Shown here in pieces: positions 1-7,547 of a stretch of 60,993 nucleotides of DNA. The notes under the pieces are model-generated. The model worked only from the letters and a program-made list of their open reading frames with translations, did not search any database and was not told where the DNA came from. This DNA is from Bacteroidota bacterium. GTDB lineage: Bacteria; Bacteroidota; Bacteroidia; J057; JAJTIE01. How positions within the stretch are numbered: the first letter of the stretch is position 1; each line of letters opens with the position of its first letter. Position numbers and translations under genes: made by a program. The stretch is from the NCBI GenBank assembly GCA_021300195.1, contig JAJTIE010000028.1, positions 1 through 60,993 on the forward strand, written 5' to 3'.

Positions 1-748
1 AGAATAGCTCGTGGGTAATCTCTTCCATCCTGTTATCAGCGGTCAGGTAGAAGACCGTAAAATAACTCCTCTCGCTTTCTTCTTCTGCTTCTTCGATATG
101 ATACTTTACTATAAAATAAGCCTGATTTCTAAACTTTCTTTTGTAATAAGAAATCCTTTTACGGGATTGGCGATCAATACTTTTTAGAAACGAATGCAGG
201 GAATAGGAATTCAGCTTGAAGTAGGAATTTATAAAACTATCCAGCTGCAAGGTTCTGGTAGTAGGTGGCCCCGGCAGCTGGTAGTAAATGACCCTAGTTC
301 CTATTTTATTTCCATCAAAAAACGGGTTGGTCAAGTAAATAAAAAATAACTCCGAATCGCTGAAACCACACTCCCTAAGCGCAGCATTCTCCCGTATCTC
401 TGCATAGGAACCGAACTCCAGGGCCTGGCACCTTTCCTTGTCGATAAGTATGAGAGGACCATAAATTTCAGCATGTGAATTCATAGAATACTTAAAAAGT
501 ATTTTCTTACCACAATCAATTGGTAAACTTACAATGCCCCTTGGAGGAGAAGGGATATATATAAGTCCGGGCGGTGCTATCATTCTTTTGGTCTCCAGAT
601 AGTTAGCTGCCAACTGAGTACCAAATCTTTTGTCATATATGATGCAACATAAGTAATCTATGTCACACTTCTTTTTCTGGGCATATCCAATTCCGGAACA
701 GAAGAATGGAAGGACAACAATTAAACTAATAACCTTATCTGGTTTCAT
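1..748 (-). CDS. Secreted protein of unknown function, truncated by the window edge
   Basis: Reading the minus strand from an ATG at 748 gives an open frame with no stop to the window edge (about 249 codons seen, C-terminus missing). The product begins with a short basic stretch and a hydrophobic segment ending near GIGYAQ, which looks like a Sec signal peptide. The rest is rich in Tyr, Phe, Lys and Glu and matches no family I recognise. The start overlaps the last 14 bases of the HELAH protein gene upstream, so the two are probably translated together. The whole gene is clearly richer in AT than the rest of the window, like the 3' part of its partner, which suggests recent acquisition. A role as inhibitor or partner of the HELAH protein is inference from overlap and shared composition only. 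Confidence 0.6.
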   Translation of the reverse strand, partial: MKPDKVISLIVVLPFFCSGIGYAQKKKCDIDYLCCIIYDKRFGTQLAANYLETKRMIAPPGLIYIPSPPRGIVSLPIDCGKKILFKYSMNSHAEIYGPLILIDKERCQALEFGSYAEIRENAALRECGFSDSELFFIYLTNPFFDGNKIGTRVIYYQLPGPPTTRTLQLDSFINSYFKLNSYSLHSFLKSIDRQSRKRISYYKRKFRNQAYFIVKYHIEEAEEESERSYFTVFYLTADNRMEEITHELF

Positions 749-1544
749 AATATCTGTATTCATAATATTCCGAAAACTTTTCACTTTCTATCTCCAGCTG
801 TTTCCTATTCCCAACTGGAAATAATGGATGATCCAGATAAGCAAAAACTCCCCAGTTTTCCAAGTAGTATACAACATGAGCCAATTCATGGACTAATACA
901 GACATCAAGGTTAATGGAGGCACTATTCCTATGTAATTTTCAGAATAATTCTTTTGTGCATTCGTTCTATTTTTTGCTGAATCGTGCGAGATTCTAGCAG
1001 TATATAGAGAAATATTTATTTCATGTTTTACTGGAAAATATACAGGAATTCCACTTATAGATTCTCCCAAAACTTGTGGCGGAATACTTACTATACCATA
1101 ATGATTATTTTTACTATCTATAGTACCAGAATGTAAAACTATTCTCTGGCCCCATTGCACAATTCGATTCCTTAGATTTGTAGCTACCGGATTCTTGCTA
1201 TAGTTAAATTCTTGAAGTAGGTCGGTAAATAGCTTGTAGTACTCCGTTTTCTGCAAGGATGGATGTACGGTGACTAAGTCCAGAAAGGTTCCTGGTTCTC
1301 CAGAGGGGGTCTGGTTCTGTATATAGTCTCTAAACTGTGCTCTTCCCAGCTCCAGGGCGCGGGTTCGGGCCTCGCTTGGGGGTTGGTTTTGGGCGATCAG
1401 GGTGTAGTCTACTACCATCTCTAGCCAGCGCTGGTCGCGCTTGGGCTGCTGTACGTAGCTGAGGATGTAGAGCTTGTCGGCCAGAAAATGGGCGAACTCG
1501 CTGGGGTCGGGCGGGGGGAGGGTTTTGGTTGGTGTGCGTTGCAT
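735..1544 (-). CDS. HELAH-motif putative zinc metalloprotease with composite base composition
   Basis: A 269-residue protein without an obvious signal peptide. Near residue 217 it carries VLVHELAHVVYY, an HExxH zincin signature; a Glu-rich stretch downstream (IESEKFSEYYEY) could supply the third ligand. The first roughly 90 residues are encoded by GC-rich DNA like the rest of the genome. From about position 1260 downwards the gene becomes strongly AT-rich, as does the overlapping downstream gene. A native-looking N-terminus joined to a foreign-looking enzymatic C-terminus is the pattern of polymorphic toxins and tail-delivered effectors, but no known delivery domain was recognised, so this is inference. 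It lies directly downstream of phage-derived genes on the same strand. An ordinary accessory peptidase remains possible. Confidence 0.65.
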   Translation of the reverse strand: MQRTPTKTLPPPDPSEFAHFLADKLYILSYVQQPKRDQRWLEMVVDYTLIAQNQPPSEARTRALELGRAQFRDYIQNQTPSGEPGTFLDLVTVHPSLQKTEYYKLFTDLLQEFNYSKNPVATNLRNRIVQWGQRIVLHSGTIDSKNNHYGIVSIPPQVLGESISGIPVYFPVKHEINISLYTARISHDSAKNRTNAQKNYSENYIGIVPPLTLMSVLVHELAHVVYYLENWGVFAYLDHPLFPVGNRKQLEIESEKFSEYYEYRYYETR

Positions 1545-1595
1545 GGGTGTGTTGCTTAAAGATAACAGAAATTGGGGTACCTAGTCGGGGGGGGG

Positions 1596-2054
1596 CTAGA
1601 GGCAGCGCCGGTATTCGAAACGGTAGCTGAGCACATCGGCCAGCAGCTGGTTCCACAGGCGGGCTGGCTGGGTGCCGGCTAGCAGCAGGTAGCCAAAGCC
1701 TTCGGGCTTCCAGTTGTGCAGGCCGCGCTGTACCTGCTCTACCAGGGCAAAGCGGGGGCGGCCTGCCTGGGTGCCCTGGGCGGTGGTGTAGCTGTCGCCC
1801 AGGTGCTGCTGGATGAGGTGCAGGCTCAGGCTGCCCTGTGCGGTGACGATACGGCCCCTGGGCTGCTCCCAGCGGAGGGCCTGAAACTCGATAAAGGCGG
1901 CGGGCCAGCTGTACACATGGTCTACCGAGCGCTCGGGCTGGCCGTTGTAGTGGTCTACAAATACGCAGCCCAGGCTGTGTAGCTTGGTGCTTAGGGTTCT
2001 AAATGCGTGGTCCAGATCTGTAGACTGGGTGTTGGTGTTTGGGTTCGCTTGCAT
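1596..2054 (-). CDS. Phage tail-completion-like protein (Mu-like)
   Basis: The frame is open further upstream, but the ATG at 2054 (MQANPNTNTQ) is the best start and gives 152 residues. From memory, the pattern of a conserved Asp, WPAAFIEF, a Gly-bearing beta segment, LHLIQ and a C-terminal Phe/Trp/Tyr strand resembles small tail-completion or minor structural proteins of Bacteroidetes Mu-like phages; no search was run. Such proteins normally sit between head and tail genes. Here it follows a Gam-like protein and lies about 4 kb from the structural operon at 6.1-16.1 kb, pointing to rearrangement or to a second phage remnant. A neutral label would be phage-associated hypothetical protein. Confidence 0.45.
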   Translation of the reverse strand: MQANPNTNTQSTDLDHAFRTLSTKLHSLGCVFVDHYNGQPERSVDHVYSWPAAFIEFQALRWEQPRGRIVTAQGSLSLHLIQQHLGDSYTTAQGTQAGRPRFALVEQVQRGLHNWKPEGFGYLLLAGTQPARLWNQLLADVLSYRFEYRRCL

Positions 2055-2190
2055 GTTCTTGGGGTTTGGGTGGAATGGAAAAGTGTTTGCGGTGTTGTTT
2101 GCGTGTGTTTGTAAAGGAGGTGGCTTGTATTGCAAGTACGTGGCGGCAGGCAGCGGGTGCAAGACATTTTTTTATGAGAGCGGTGGGCGT

Positions 2191-2290
2191 GCGGCATCCG
2201 CGCAGACCGGGCAGTGGCCAGAAGGGCGTGGGGGCTGGGTGCCCCCTGGTGTGCACGGTGGCATCTGCCCGGCTGCGAGCCGGATGCTGC
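2191..2290. repeat. Nested inverted repeat, possible structured RNA
   Basis: A long imperfect inverted repeat fills the gap between two phage-type genes. Pairing segments are 2191-2200 with 2281-2290, 2201-2205 with 2273-2277, and 2207-2214 with 2265-2272, about 23 pairs (one G-U) with a 1-nt bulge on one side and a 3-nt bulge on the other. Inside lies a perfect 6-bp hairpin, GGGGGC (2230-2235) with GCCCCC (2241-2246), and a GTGCAC palindrome at 2252-2257. The element can fold on either strand and would lie in the minus-strand leader of the tail-completion gene. It could be a regulatory RNA, an operator or site array, or a processed operon junction. Confidence 0.45.
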
Positions 2291-2303
2291 TGCGGCTGGC
2301 CTG

Positions 2304-2513
2304 CTAGCTTTGTGTTTCTCTGCTCAGTATCCGCTCGATGGTGAGCGGTGCCAGGCAGAATTCATCGCTTAGCTGGTTCAGCACGTCGTCTAGCCGCAGG
2401 CGGTGCTGCTCGTATAGCTCACGAAAGCGCTCGCAGATTTTTTCGTTTCGGCGCAGGGTCATCTGGCGGCGCTTTTCGTGGTGCGAGGTGGTGGGGTTTG
2501 GGGGGATGTTCAT
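2304..2513 (-). CDS. Small phage-associated protein
   Basis: A 69-residue basic protein starting at the ATG at 2513. The core (NEKICERFRELYEQHRLRLDDVLNQL, here spanning about residues 23-48) reads as two amphipathic helices followed by a short segment ending ERILSR. From memory it resembles short conserved proteins of Bacteroidetes prophages, often next to Gam or transposase genes, with no assigned function; a small DNA-binding role is possible. It lies 39 bases downstream of the Gam-like gene on the same strand, with the nested inverted repeat just beyond its stop. Confidence 0.5.
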   Translation of the reverse strand: MNIPPNPTTSHHEKRRQMTLRRNEKICERFRELYEQHRLRLDDVLNQLSDEFCLAPLTIERILSRETQS

Positions 2514-2552
2514 TTGGAAAAAAATTTGAATGATGAATAAAATAATTGATAA

Positions 2553-2963
2553 TCAGATTTTTACCTCAAACTGTGTTTCGGTACAGATGCCCAGGCCCAG
2601 CTGCTCGAGTGCCAGCCGTGTTGCAGGGTCTTCGAGCAGTACCTTTAGCTGGCTGATGGCGGGCTGCAGCTTCAGTGCCTGCGGAAAGGCGGCGTATACG
2701 GCCTGTGGGCTGTACTGGGCGGCCAGTAGGGCGGTGCTGCGCTGCACGTAGCATAGCTTGCCGTGTGGCAGGGTGTAGGTCTGCTGGTGGGCAAACCATT
2801 CGGGGTTTCGTGCTGCCAGGGCTTCCAGCAGATTTTGCAGGGCGTTCAGTTCCTGCTCTGCTGTCCGGCGCGCGGCTTTCTGGTATGCGTAGGCCTGCAG
2901 GAGCTTGTCGGCGGCCTGTGCATCGGCCTGGAGCTGGGTGGGGGAGGGGTGTTTCATGTGCAT
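2553..2963 (-). CDS. Host-nuclease inhibitor Gam-like protein
   Basis: A 136-residue protein. The N-terminal half (about 1-70) is a coiled-coil-like helix rich in Ala, Gln and Glu. The C-terminal half contains a LPHGKLCYV strand and ends with ALEQLGLGICTETQFEV. This order (long helix, LPHG strand, late LGL-bearing strand) is that of the Mu Gam family, which binds DNA ends and shields them from exonucleases. In Mu-like phages gam is an early gene downstream of ner and the transposase genes. Here the early position is kept, downstream of a small ORF that diverges from a repressor, but MuA and MuB homologues are absent from the window. Confidence 0.65.
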   Translation of the reverse strand: MHMKHPSPTQLQADAQAADKLLQAYAYQKAARRTAEQELNALQNLLEALAARNPEWFAHQQTYTLPHGKLCYVQRSTALLAAQYSPQAVYAAFPQALKLQPAISQLKVLLEDPATRLALEQLGLGICTETQFEVKI

Positions 2964-3022
2964 GATTGTTGGATGTGTGTTTGATACAGGTGGAATATAC
3001 AGAATTGAACAAATAAATAGAA

Positions 3023-3259
3023 TTAATCTATAAATAGGCCAGACTCATCGAAAAAAATACAATCCGGGTCGGACAGATTCTCTAGTCCATACAAGGTAGG
3101 ATCTGAAGCGGATTCGGCAAAGTCTTGCAAAGCCGAAATCATGGCAAATTCCTCGTTATCAGTGTTTTTTGAGCGAAAATTTCGGATGAATTTGCTGGGA
3201 GTTGCCTGCGGGTTGAATCTTTCTCCCGGCTTGGCCTGTCTATTTTTTGATTGTTGCAT
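3023..3259 (-). CDS. Small protein divergent from the phage-type repressor
   Basis: A 78-residue product with a basic first half and an acidic second half (ENLSDPDCIFFDESG region). It starts at 3259, in the divergent position that ner or cro occupies in Mu-like and lambdoid phages, but no helix-turn-helix is evident, so position is not proof of that function. It is followed after 59 bases by the Gam-like gene. The DNA is less GC-rich than its surroundings. Confidence 0.45.
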   Translation of the reverse strand: MQQSKNRQAKPGERFNPQATPSKFIRNFRSKNTDNEEFAMISALQDFAESASDPTLYGLENLSDPDCIFFDESGLFID

Positions 3260-3378
3260 AGCTTTGAATGTTTGCTACAAATCAAAAGACTCAATCTATA
3301 TCTTGCAAGGCGTATTTCTATGTTCCTTACTGGATAGGTCGGTCTTCGTACCTTTTGCGCCACAAGCCCAACCAAACG
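3260..3378. promoter_or_regulatory. Divergent control region of the phage-type repressor
   Basis: This 119-base AT-rich gap separates the divergent 78-residue ORF and the repressor gene and must hold both promoters. A CTTTGA/TCAAAAG pair of inverted motifs lies around 3261-3290, and TATATCTTGC just downstream resembles the Bacteroidetes -7 element. Binding by the repressor is expected by analogy with other phage switches but not shown. Confidence 0.35.
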
Positions 3379-4125
3379 ATGACAGAAGCCCAACGCCTTC
3401 GCCAGGTTCGCAAAGCCCTGGGTATCAGCCAGCAGCAGATAGCCTACACCTTGGGCCTAAAGCAGGGGAGCTACAGTGACGTGGAGCGGGGAAAGGCCAG
3501 CATAAGTGCCAGCCTGATGAAGCGCCTGATGGAGTGCTACCGGGTGAACCCCACTTTTTTGCTCACCGGCTCGGGGCCCCTGTTTCTGCAGGCCGAGCTA
3601 AGCCCCCTGCACCCGGGCGCACCGCAGCTGCCCAATGTGCCCCTGGTGGGGCACGAGCTGGTGCCAGCATACATGCTGCACCGCCAAGACCCCACGTGGT
3701 ACCTGGCCCTGCCCTACCTGCACCTGCCAGACCTGGAGCCGGAGGTCCAGCACTATGCCTTTCAGGTACGGCAGGAGGCCATGGCGCCCACCCTGTATCC
3801 GGGCGACTATGTGGTGGGCCGGCCCTGTGCTATCCAGGATGTGCAGGACAACCGGGTGTACATCATCTTTGTACGAGATGGTGCCTGGGCCATACGCCGT
3901 GTGCTAAACCGCTATGAACGGGATGGCACGCTGATCCTGAAAAGTGATAACAGTGGCCATGCCACCTACCCCATACCCGCCGATGCCGTAGACCACCTGC
4001 TGGCCGTGGAGCGGAAGATTAGCGCCAAGCTGCATGGCCCAGAGAATGTGTACGACCGGCTGAATAAGCTGGAGCAGGAGCTGTGGGATCTGAGAAACGA
4101 AATGCAAAAGCGCCCCGGCAGCTAG
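3379..4125 (+). CDS. XRE/S24-type (LexA/cI-like) repressor with lost catalytic dyad
   Basis: The ATG at 3379 (MTEAQRLRQ) is preferred over an upstream in-frame start because it begins right at the XRE helix-turn-helix (about residues 1-65, with QQQIAYTLGLKQGSYSDVE as the recognition region). After a Pro-rich linker comes an S24/LexA-like domain (about 105-215) and a C-terminal coiled coil. At the usual nucleophile (GxSM) the sequence reads QEAMAPT, so Ser is Ala. At the Lys position (xxxKR) it reads WAIRRV, so Lys is Arg. Self-cleavage on DNA damage is therefore unlikely. The gene diverges from the Gam-containing block, as a phage repressor would. A domesticated host regulator is the alternative. 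Confidence 0.8.
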   Translation: MTEAQRLRQVRKALGISQQQIAYTLGLKQGSYSDVERGKASISASLMKRLMECYRVNPTFLLTGSGPLFLQAELSPLHPGAPQLPNVPLVGHELVPAYMLHRQDPTWYLALPYLHLPDLEPEVQHYAFQVRQEAMAPTLYPGDYVVGRPCAIQDVQDNRVYIIFVRDGAWAIRRVLNRYERDGTLILKSDNSGHATYPIPADAVDHLLAVERKISAKLHGPENVYDRLNKLEQELWDLRNEMQKRPGS

Positions 4126-4220
4126 CCCATGGGCAGGCGGGGCGCAAGTATAGAAGGACGGGCATGCGGGTGGTTTCTGGATTTTTATCAAAATAAAAAA
4201 CTGAAAAAAATACATTTAGT

Positions 4221-4238
4221 TTTATTTTGCAAAACAAA
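4221..4238. promoter_or_regulatory. 18-bp near-palindrome upstream of the TSUP permease
   Basis: TTTATTTTG and CAAAACAAA form adjacent arms with one mismatch, enclosing a perfect TTTTGCAAAA palindrome. It lies about 20 bases upstream of the permease GTG start, where an operator would be placed. The regulator is unknown; the nearby TetR protein is unlikely to use it because the TetR gene's own candidate site has a different, GC-rich sequence. Confidence 0.4.
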
Positions 4239-4257
4239 AACCTTCATATTTGCACAC

Positions 4258-5172
4258 GTGAAACAGAAAACCAAAACGGCCCGAATATCTGTGCGCTGGC
4301 AGTGGATACTGAGTGGCCTGCTAGGCACCCTGGCGGCACTGGGCCTGCTGCTGCTGGGCAGCAGCAGCCTGCGCCACAGCATGGGTGCTGCGGTAGGCCA
4401 GCTGTGGGCGTATACCTGGGCGCATGCCAGCACAGACTTTTATCTCTTTCTGCTTGCAGGTTTTGCCGCACAGATGGTAGATGGTGCACTGGGCATGGCC
4501 TACGGCGTTACGGCTACTACCACGCTGCTCAGCGTAGGTGTGCCCCCTGCCGCTGCCAGTGCCAGTGTGCACAGCAGCGAAATCTTTACCAGTGGGGTAA
4601 GTGGCCTTATGCACCTGCGCTTTCGGAATGTGAACACCCGACTTTTCCGTAAGCTATTGGTGCCCGGCATGCTGGGTGCCATACTGGGCGCTTTTTTCAT
4701 CTCCGAGCTGGAAGCCCTGTTTCAGTATGTAAAGGGCTTTGTTGCCATCTATACCCTACTGCTGGGCGTGCTGATTATCCGCAAGGCCGTTCGGAAGAAG
4801 CGTAAGACCAAAAAGTTCAAGCGCGTTCGCCCACTTGCCTTTGTTGGTGGGTTTTTGGATTCTGTAGGGGGCGGCGGCTGGGGTCCGATTGTTACCACCA
4901 CGCTCATAGCGGGTGGGCGGGCACCCCGCTACACCATAGGTAGTGTAAACCTGGCCGAGTTTTTTGTGGCGGCAGCCAGCTCCGTCGCCTTTGTAACCCT
5001 CATCGGGCTTACACATCTCCAGATTATTGCAGGGCTTATCCTGGGCGGCCTTATTGCGGCACCACTCGCTGCCCACCTGAGCCAGCGGCTGCCCATCCGC
5101 ACCATGATGATTACCGTAGGCTGCGTGGTCATCCTTGTCAGCCTGCGCCTCATCCTGCTGGCTTTCTTATAG
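4258..5172 (+). CDS. TSUP (TauE/SafE) family permease
   Basis: I place the start at the GTG at 4258, since upstream in-frame codons lie in AT-rich promoter-like DNA. The product has about 304 residues and around eight hydrophobic segments. The first repeat has AAQMVDGALGMAYGVTATT followed by ASVHSSEIFTSG. The second has GGFLDSVGGGGWGPIVTT and GSVNLAEFFVAAASS. These paired glycine-rich motifs are typical of TSUP permeases, which move sulfite, thiosulfate, organosulfonates or related anions. The convergent TetR and DUF2892 genes, and the CstB-like gene 14 kb away, suggest a sulfur-related substrate, but this is inference. Confidence 0.85.
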   Translation: MKQKTKTARISVRWQWILSGLLGTLAALGLLLLGSSSLRHSMGAAVGQLWAYTWAHASTDFYLFLLAGFAAQMVDGALGMAYGVTATTTLLSVGVPPAAASASVHSSEIFTSGVSGLMHLRFRNVNTRLFRKLLVPGMLGAILGAFFISELEALFQYVKGFVAIYTLLLGVLIIRKAVRKKRKTKKFKRVRPLAFVGGFLDSVGGGGWGPIVTTTLIAGGRAPRYTIGSVNLAEFFVAAASSVAFVTLIGLTHLQIIAGLILGGLIAAPLAAHLSQRLPIRTMMITVGCVVILVSLRLILLAFL

Positions 5173-5185
5173 GGGGTAGTGGTAC

Positions 5186-5797
5186 CTACGTTTGGCGGGG
5201 GCCTGCTGGTACCTGGCTTGCCATTAGCACGCCCATCCAGCTCTGTAGTAGTCGAAATGCCCTTTCGTTCTTGAAAGCCTTCATGTACAGCAGGCAGCCC
5301 TCCAGGAGGGCAAGCATCATGGAGGCCATTTCTCGTGCGGGGAGGGTGGCTGCAAGCTCGTTCGTATGCTGCGCATGCTGTATGCGCGCTTCCAGCACAT
5401 CTTCCACCCGGCTGAACACCTGCTGCAGGGACGCACGGAAAACCGGATAATCGTCTGCCAGCTCCAGGCTAAGGTTGCCCGCCATACATCCCAGAAAAAA
5501 CTTCAGCGTCTCGGTATAATCTTTCTCTAACTGGATCAGGAAGTTTTGGGTCTGATCCTGGAATGGTACATCCATGTTGCCAAAGGCTTGCCGGAAGCGA
5601 CCAACAAGCTCCTCGCCGTACCTGTTCAGTACGGCGAGGAAGAACTCATTCTTAGACTCGAAGTAGTTGTAAAAAGACGACTTTTCGATGCCGGAAAGCC
5701 TACAGATCTCAGCTATACCCAGTGCGTGATAGCCGCTTCGCCACACAGCCACGTGGCAGTCGGCAATGATTTTATCCCTGCTTGTTTTTGCTTTCAT
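5186..5797 (-). CDS. TetR/AcrR family transcriptional regulator
   Basis: A 203-residue protein with an N-terminal TetR helix-turn-helix at about residues 20-60 (GIAEICRLSGIEKSSFYNYF then ESKNEF) and a helical ligand-binding C-terminus. Its start overlaps the end of the DUF2892 gene by 26 bases, so the two form one transcript. A perfect GACCGATCGGTC palindrome upstream of that pair is a good candidate for its own operator, implying autoregulation. It converges on the TSUP permease gene with only 13 bases between stop codons. The ligand cannot be read from sequence. Confidence 0.88.
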   Translation of the reverse strand: MKAKTSRDKIIADCHVAVWRSGYHALGIAEICRLSGIEKSSFYNYFESKNEFFLAVLNRYGEELVGRFRQAFGNMDVPFQDQTQNFLIQLEKDYTETLKFFLGCMAGNLSLELADDYPVFRASLQQVFSRVEDVLEARIQHAQHTNELAATLPAREMASMMLALLEGCLLYMKAFKNERAFRLLQSWMGVLMASQVPAGPRQT

Positions 5798-6053
5798 GGC
5801 TCTGTACGGGCCTGGCCTTGCCCGTTGTATCTATGCCCGCAATATAGTGCATGGGGCACTTGCCGGATATACCCGTGCCAAGCATGGCAAACACAACAAC
5901 CAGCACCACAATACCCAGCCCGCCCGCTACGGTACCAAAGGCAAAAAGACTGATACCTGCTGCGGCAATCAGTAGCCGGATAATTCGTTCTGTTTTGCCT
6001 ACATTCTTGTGGAAAGTAAAGCTGAAGGCCTTGATCGGATTGTGAAGTTTCAT
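5772..6053 (-). CDS. DUF2892 (YgaP-type) membrane protein
   Basis: About 93 residues from the ATG at 6053 (MKLHNPIKAF). After a KNVGKTERIIR motif typical of DUF2892, two hydrophobic segments follow (LLIAAAGISLFAFG and LGIVVLVVVFAMLG), then GTGISGKCPMHYIAG with a conserved-type Cys-Pro. DUF2892 domains are often fused to or encoded with rhodaneses and TSUP permeases, for example in YgaP. Here it leads a two-gene transcript with the TetR regulator. A role in membrane handling of persulfide or thiosulfate is inferred from family context. Confidence 0.75.
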   Translation of the reverse strand: MKLHNPIKAFSFTFHKNVGKTERIIRLLIAAAGISLFAFGTVAGGLGIVVLVVVFAMLGTGISGKCPMHYIAGIDTTGKARPVQSHESKNKQG

Positions 6054-6093
6054 AATTATTAGGGAATAAGGATTAAAAAACCAGAACAAGAAC

Positions 6094-6105
6094 GACCGAT
6101 CGGTC
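6094..6105. promoter_or_regulatory. Perfect 12-bp palindrome, probable TetR operator
   Basis: GACCGATCGGTC is a perfect palindrome about 40 bases upstream of the DUF2892 start. ACCGATCGGT-like cores are common in TetR-family operators, and the TetR gene is in the transcript that starts here, which supports autoregulation. Confidence 0.6.
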
Positions 6106-6131
6106 ATATTGGTTCATTGCCTTCCTGATTT

Positions 6132-7526
6132 TTAACCTGCATTCAGGTTTTGGTACTCCGCTACTTGCACCTCGGCCACCGCAGGGGCTAGTGGACTTTG
6201 GTTTTCGGGCCATTGTATCTCGTATTCGCCGGTAAAAACCAGGGGAATCCACTGCTGTAGCTGGGGCTGATACAGCTGCACATAGTCGTGAGAAAGGGCT
6301 GTTATCAGCTTTTCGTGCAGGGCTTCTGGCAGATAGTCCACCTCCAGTTGGTACAACTTGTCCACCCGCTCCTGTAGCTTGATGCTGATACCATCACTAC
6401 GCTTGTATACCCGCCGCTCGTGCTGGCTCCGGTAGTTGCGCAGCTGTAGGGGTAGCCGCAGCTGGTTCCAGGCTTCTATCAGCTCGCTGCCATTGGCCGG
6501 ATCCTGATACACAAAGTCGGCCTGGTCATTGGCACTGCGGTAGCGCAGCAGCTGGTAGGGCAGCGTGCCCGCTACTACCTCAAAGGCACCGCTCACCCAG
6601 CCCGTGGATACACCCTGCAGCCGTAGCTGTAGCTGATAGCAGCCAGGCTGTAGTGCGGCAGGTAGCGAAAATGCATAGACACAGTAGCGCCCGGTGGCCG
6701 TGCTACCGGTGTAGGAGAATACCCGGCTTTCGCTACGGGCACCGTCTACCTGGTAGATTGTGCGGGCATCTACCTGGTTCAGTGCTGTCTCTACCCCTGT
6801 TGCTGCGTTCTTAAGCGAAAAAACCAGGGCCGGATACGTTGCCGTAGTAGCGCTATAGAGATAAAGGGGCACGTATAGCGTGTCTCCCTGCCTAAATTGC
6901 AGGGGGGGGAGTGTCTCGGTTACTTCCGCATTCGCAGCGGTGTCTGCCTCTGCCAGGAAATAGCTGGAGCGAAGGACCGGGAGCTCGGTATAGCCGGTAA
7001 GCCGGGTTCCGTTGAAAAGATCGAAGTCCGCCAGGCTTGGCGGCAGGGTAGTGCTACTGCCCAGGCCCAGGTACTGGAATTCTCCGTAAGGCTCTGTCCG
7101 GAGCTGATTGTTGGTATCGTTGCCTGTCCGGAAAAGGATCAGCCCCCCTACAGCCCGCAAGCCAGGCCACAGGGGGATAAACTCCATGTAGAAGGCCGTT
7201 ACACTGGTATAGATATTCAGATGGCCGATGGCTACTTGCTGTAAAACCAAATCTGCCTGCAGTTTATATCCGGCTATGTATTCGGGCAGACCGACCCCAA
7301 AGCGGGCCAGATTTTCCATCCCATAGCTGGGCCCGAGCAGTAGGTATCGGTTTAGCTGATAGGTGGTAGAATTCGCCTGCCGGTATAGGGCCTGGGCGTT
7401 TAGCACCGTGTGGATGGTCTGCAGGGCTCGGTACTCAGCTGGCAGTATCAGCTGGGGCGTATCGGGCACAAAGCGGATGAAACTGTGCCTGGGGCTGTGA
7501 ACCTGAAATTGGGTGAAGTCGAACAT
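6132..7526 (-). CDS. Phage tail fibre- or tip-associated protein (last gene of the structural operon)
   Basis: A 464-residue, beta-rich protein without signal peptide. The middle (about 200-320) looks like an immunoglobulin-type beta sandwich (repeated short strands, RYCVYAFSLPAALQPGCYQL). The C-terminus (about 335-450) is charged and Tyr-rich. It begins 21 bases after the large tail protein and closes the minus-strand operon. In tailed-phage operons this place holds tail-fibre or receptor-binding proteins. No family is recognised, so the role rests on position and strand-rich composition. Confidence 0.5.
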   Translation of the reverse strand: MFDFTQFQVHSPRHSFIRFVPDTPQLILPAEYRALQTIHTVLNAQALYRQANSTTYQLNRYLLLGPSYGMENLARFGVGLPEYIAGYKLQADLVLQQVAIGHLNIYTSVTAFYMEFIPLWPGLRAVGGLILFRTGNDTNNQLRTEPYGEFQYLGLGSSTTLPPSLADFDLFNGTRLTGYTELPVLRSSYFLAEADTAANAEVTETLPPLQFRQGDTLYVPLYLYSATTATYPALVFSLKNAATGVETALNQVDARTIYQVDGARSESRVFSYTGSTATGRYCVYAFSLPAALQPGCYQLQLRLQGVSTGWVSGAFEVVAGTLPYQLLRYRSANDQADFVYQDPANGSELIEAWNQLRLPLQLRNYRSQHERRVYKRSDGISIKLQERVDKLYQLEVDYLPEALHEKLITALSHDYVQLYQPQLQQWIPLVFTGEYEIQWPENQSPLAPAVAEVQVAEYQNLNAG

Positions 7527-7547
7527 AGGGGGTATATAAGAGTTATG

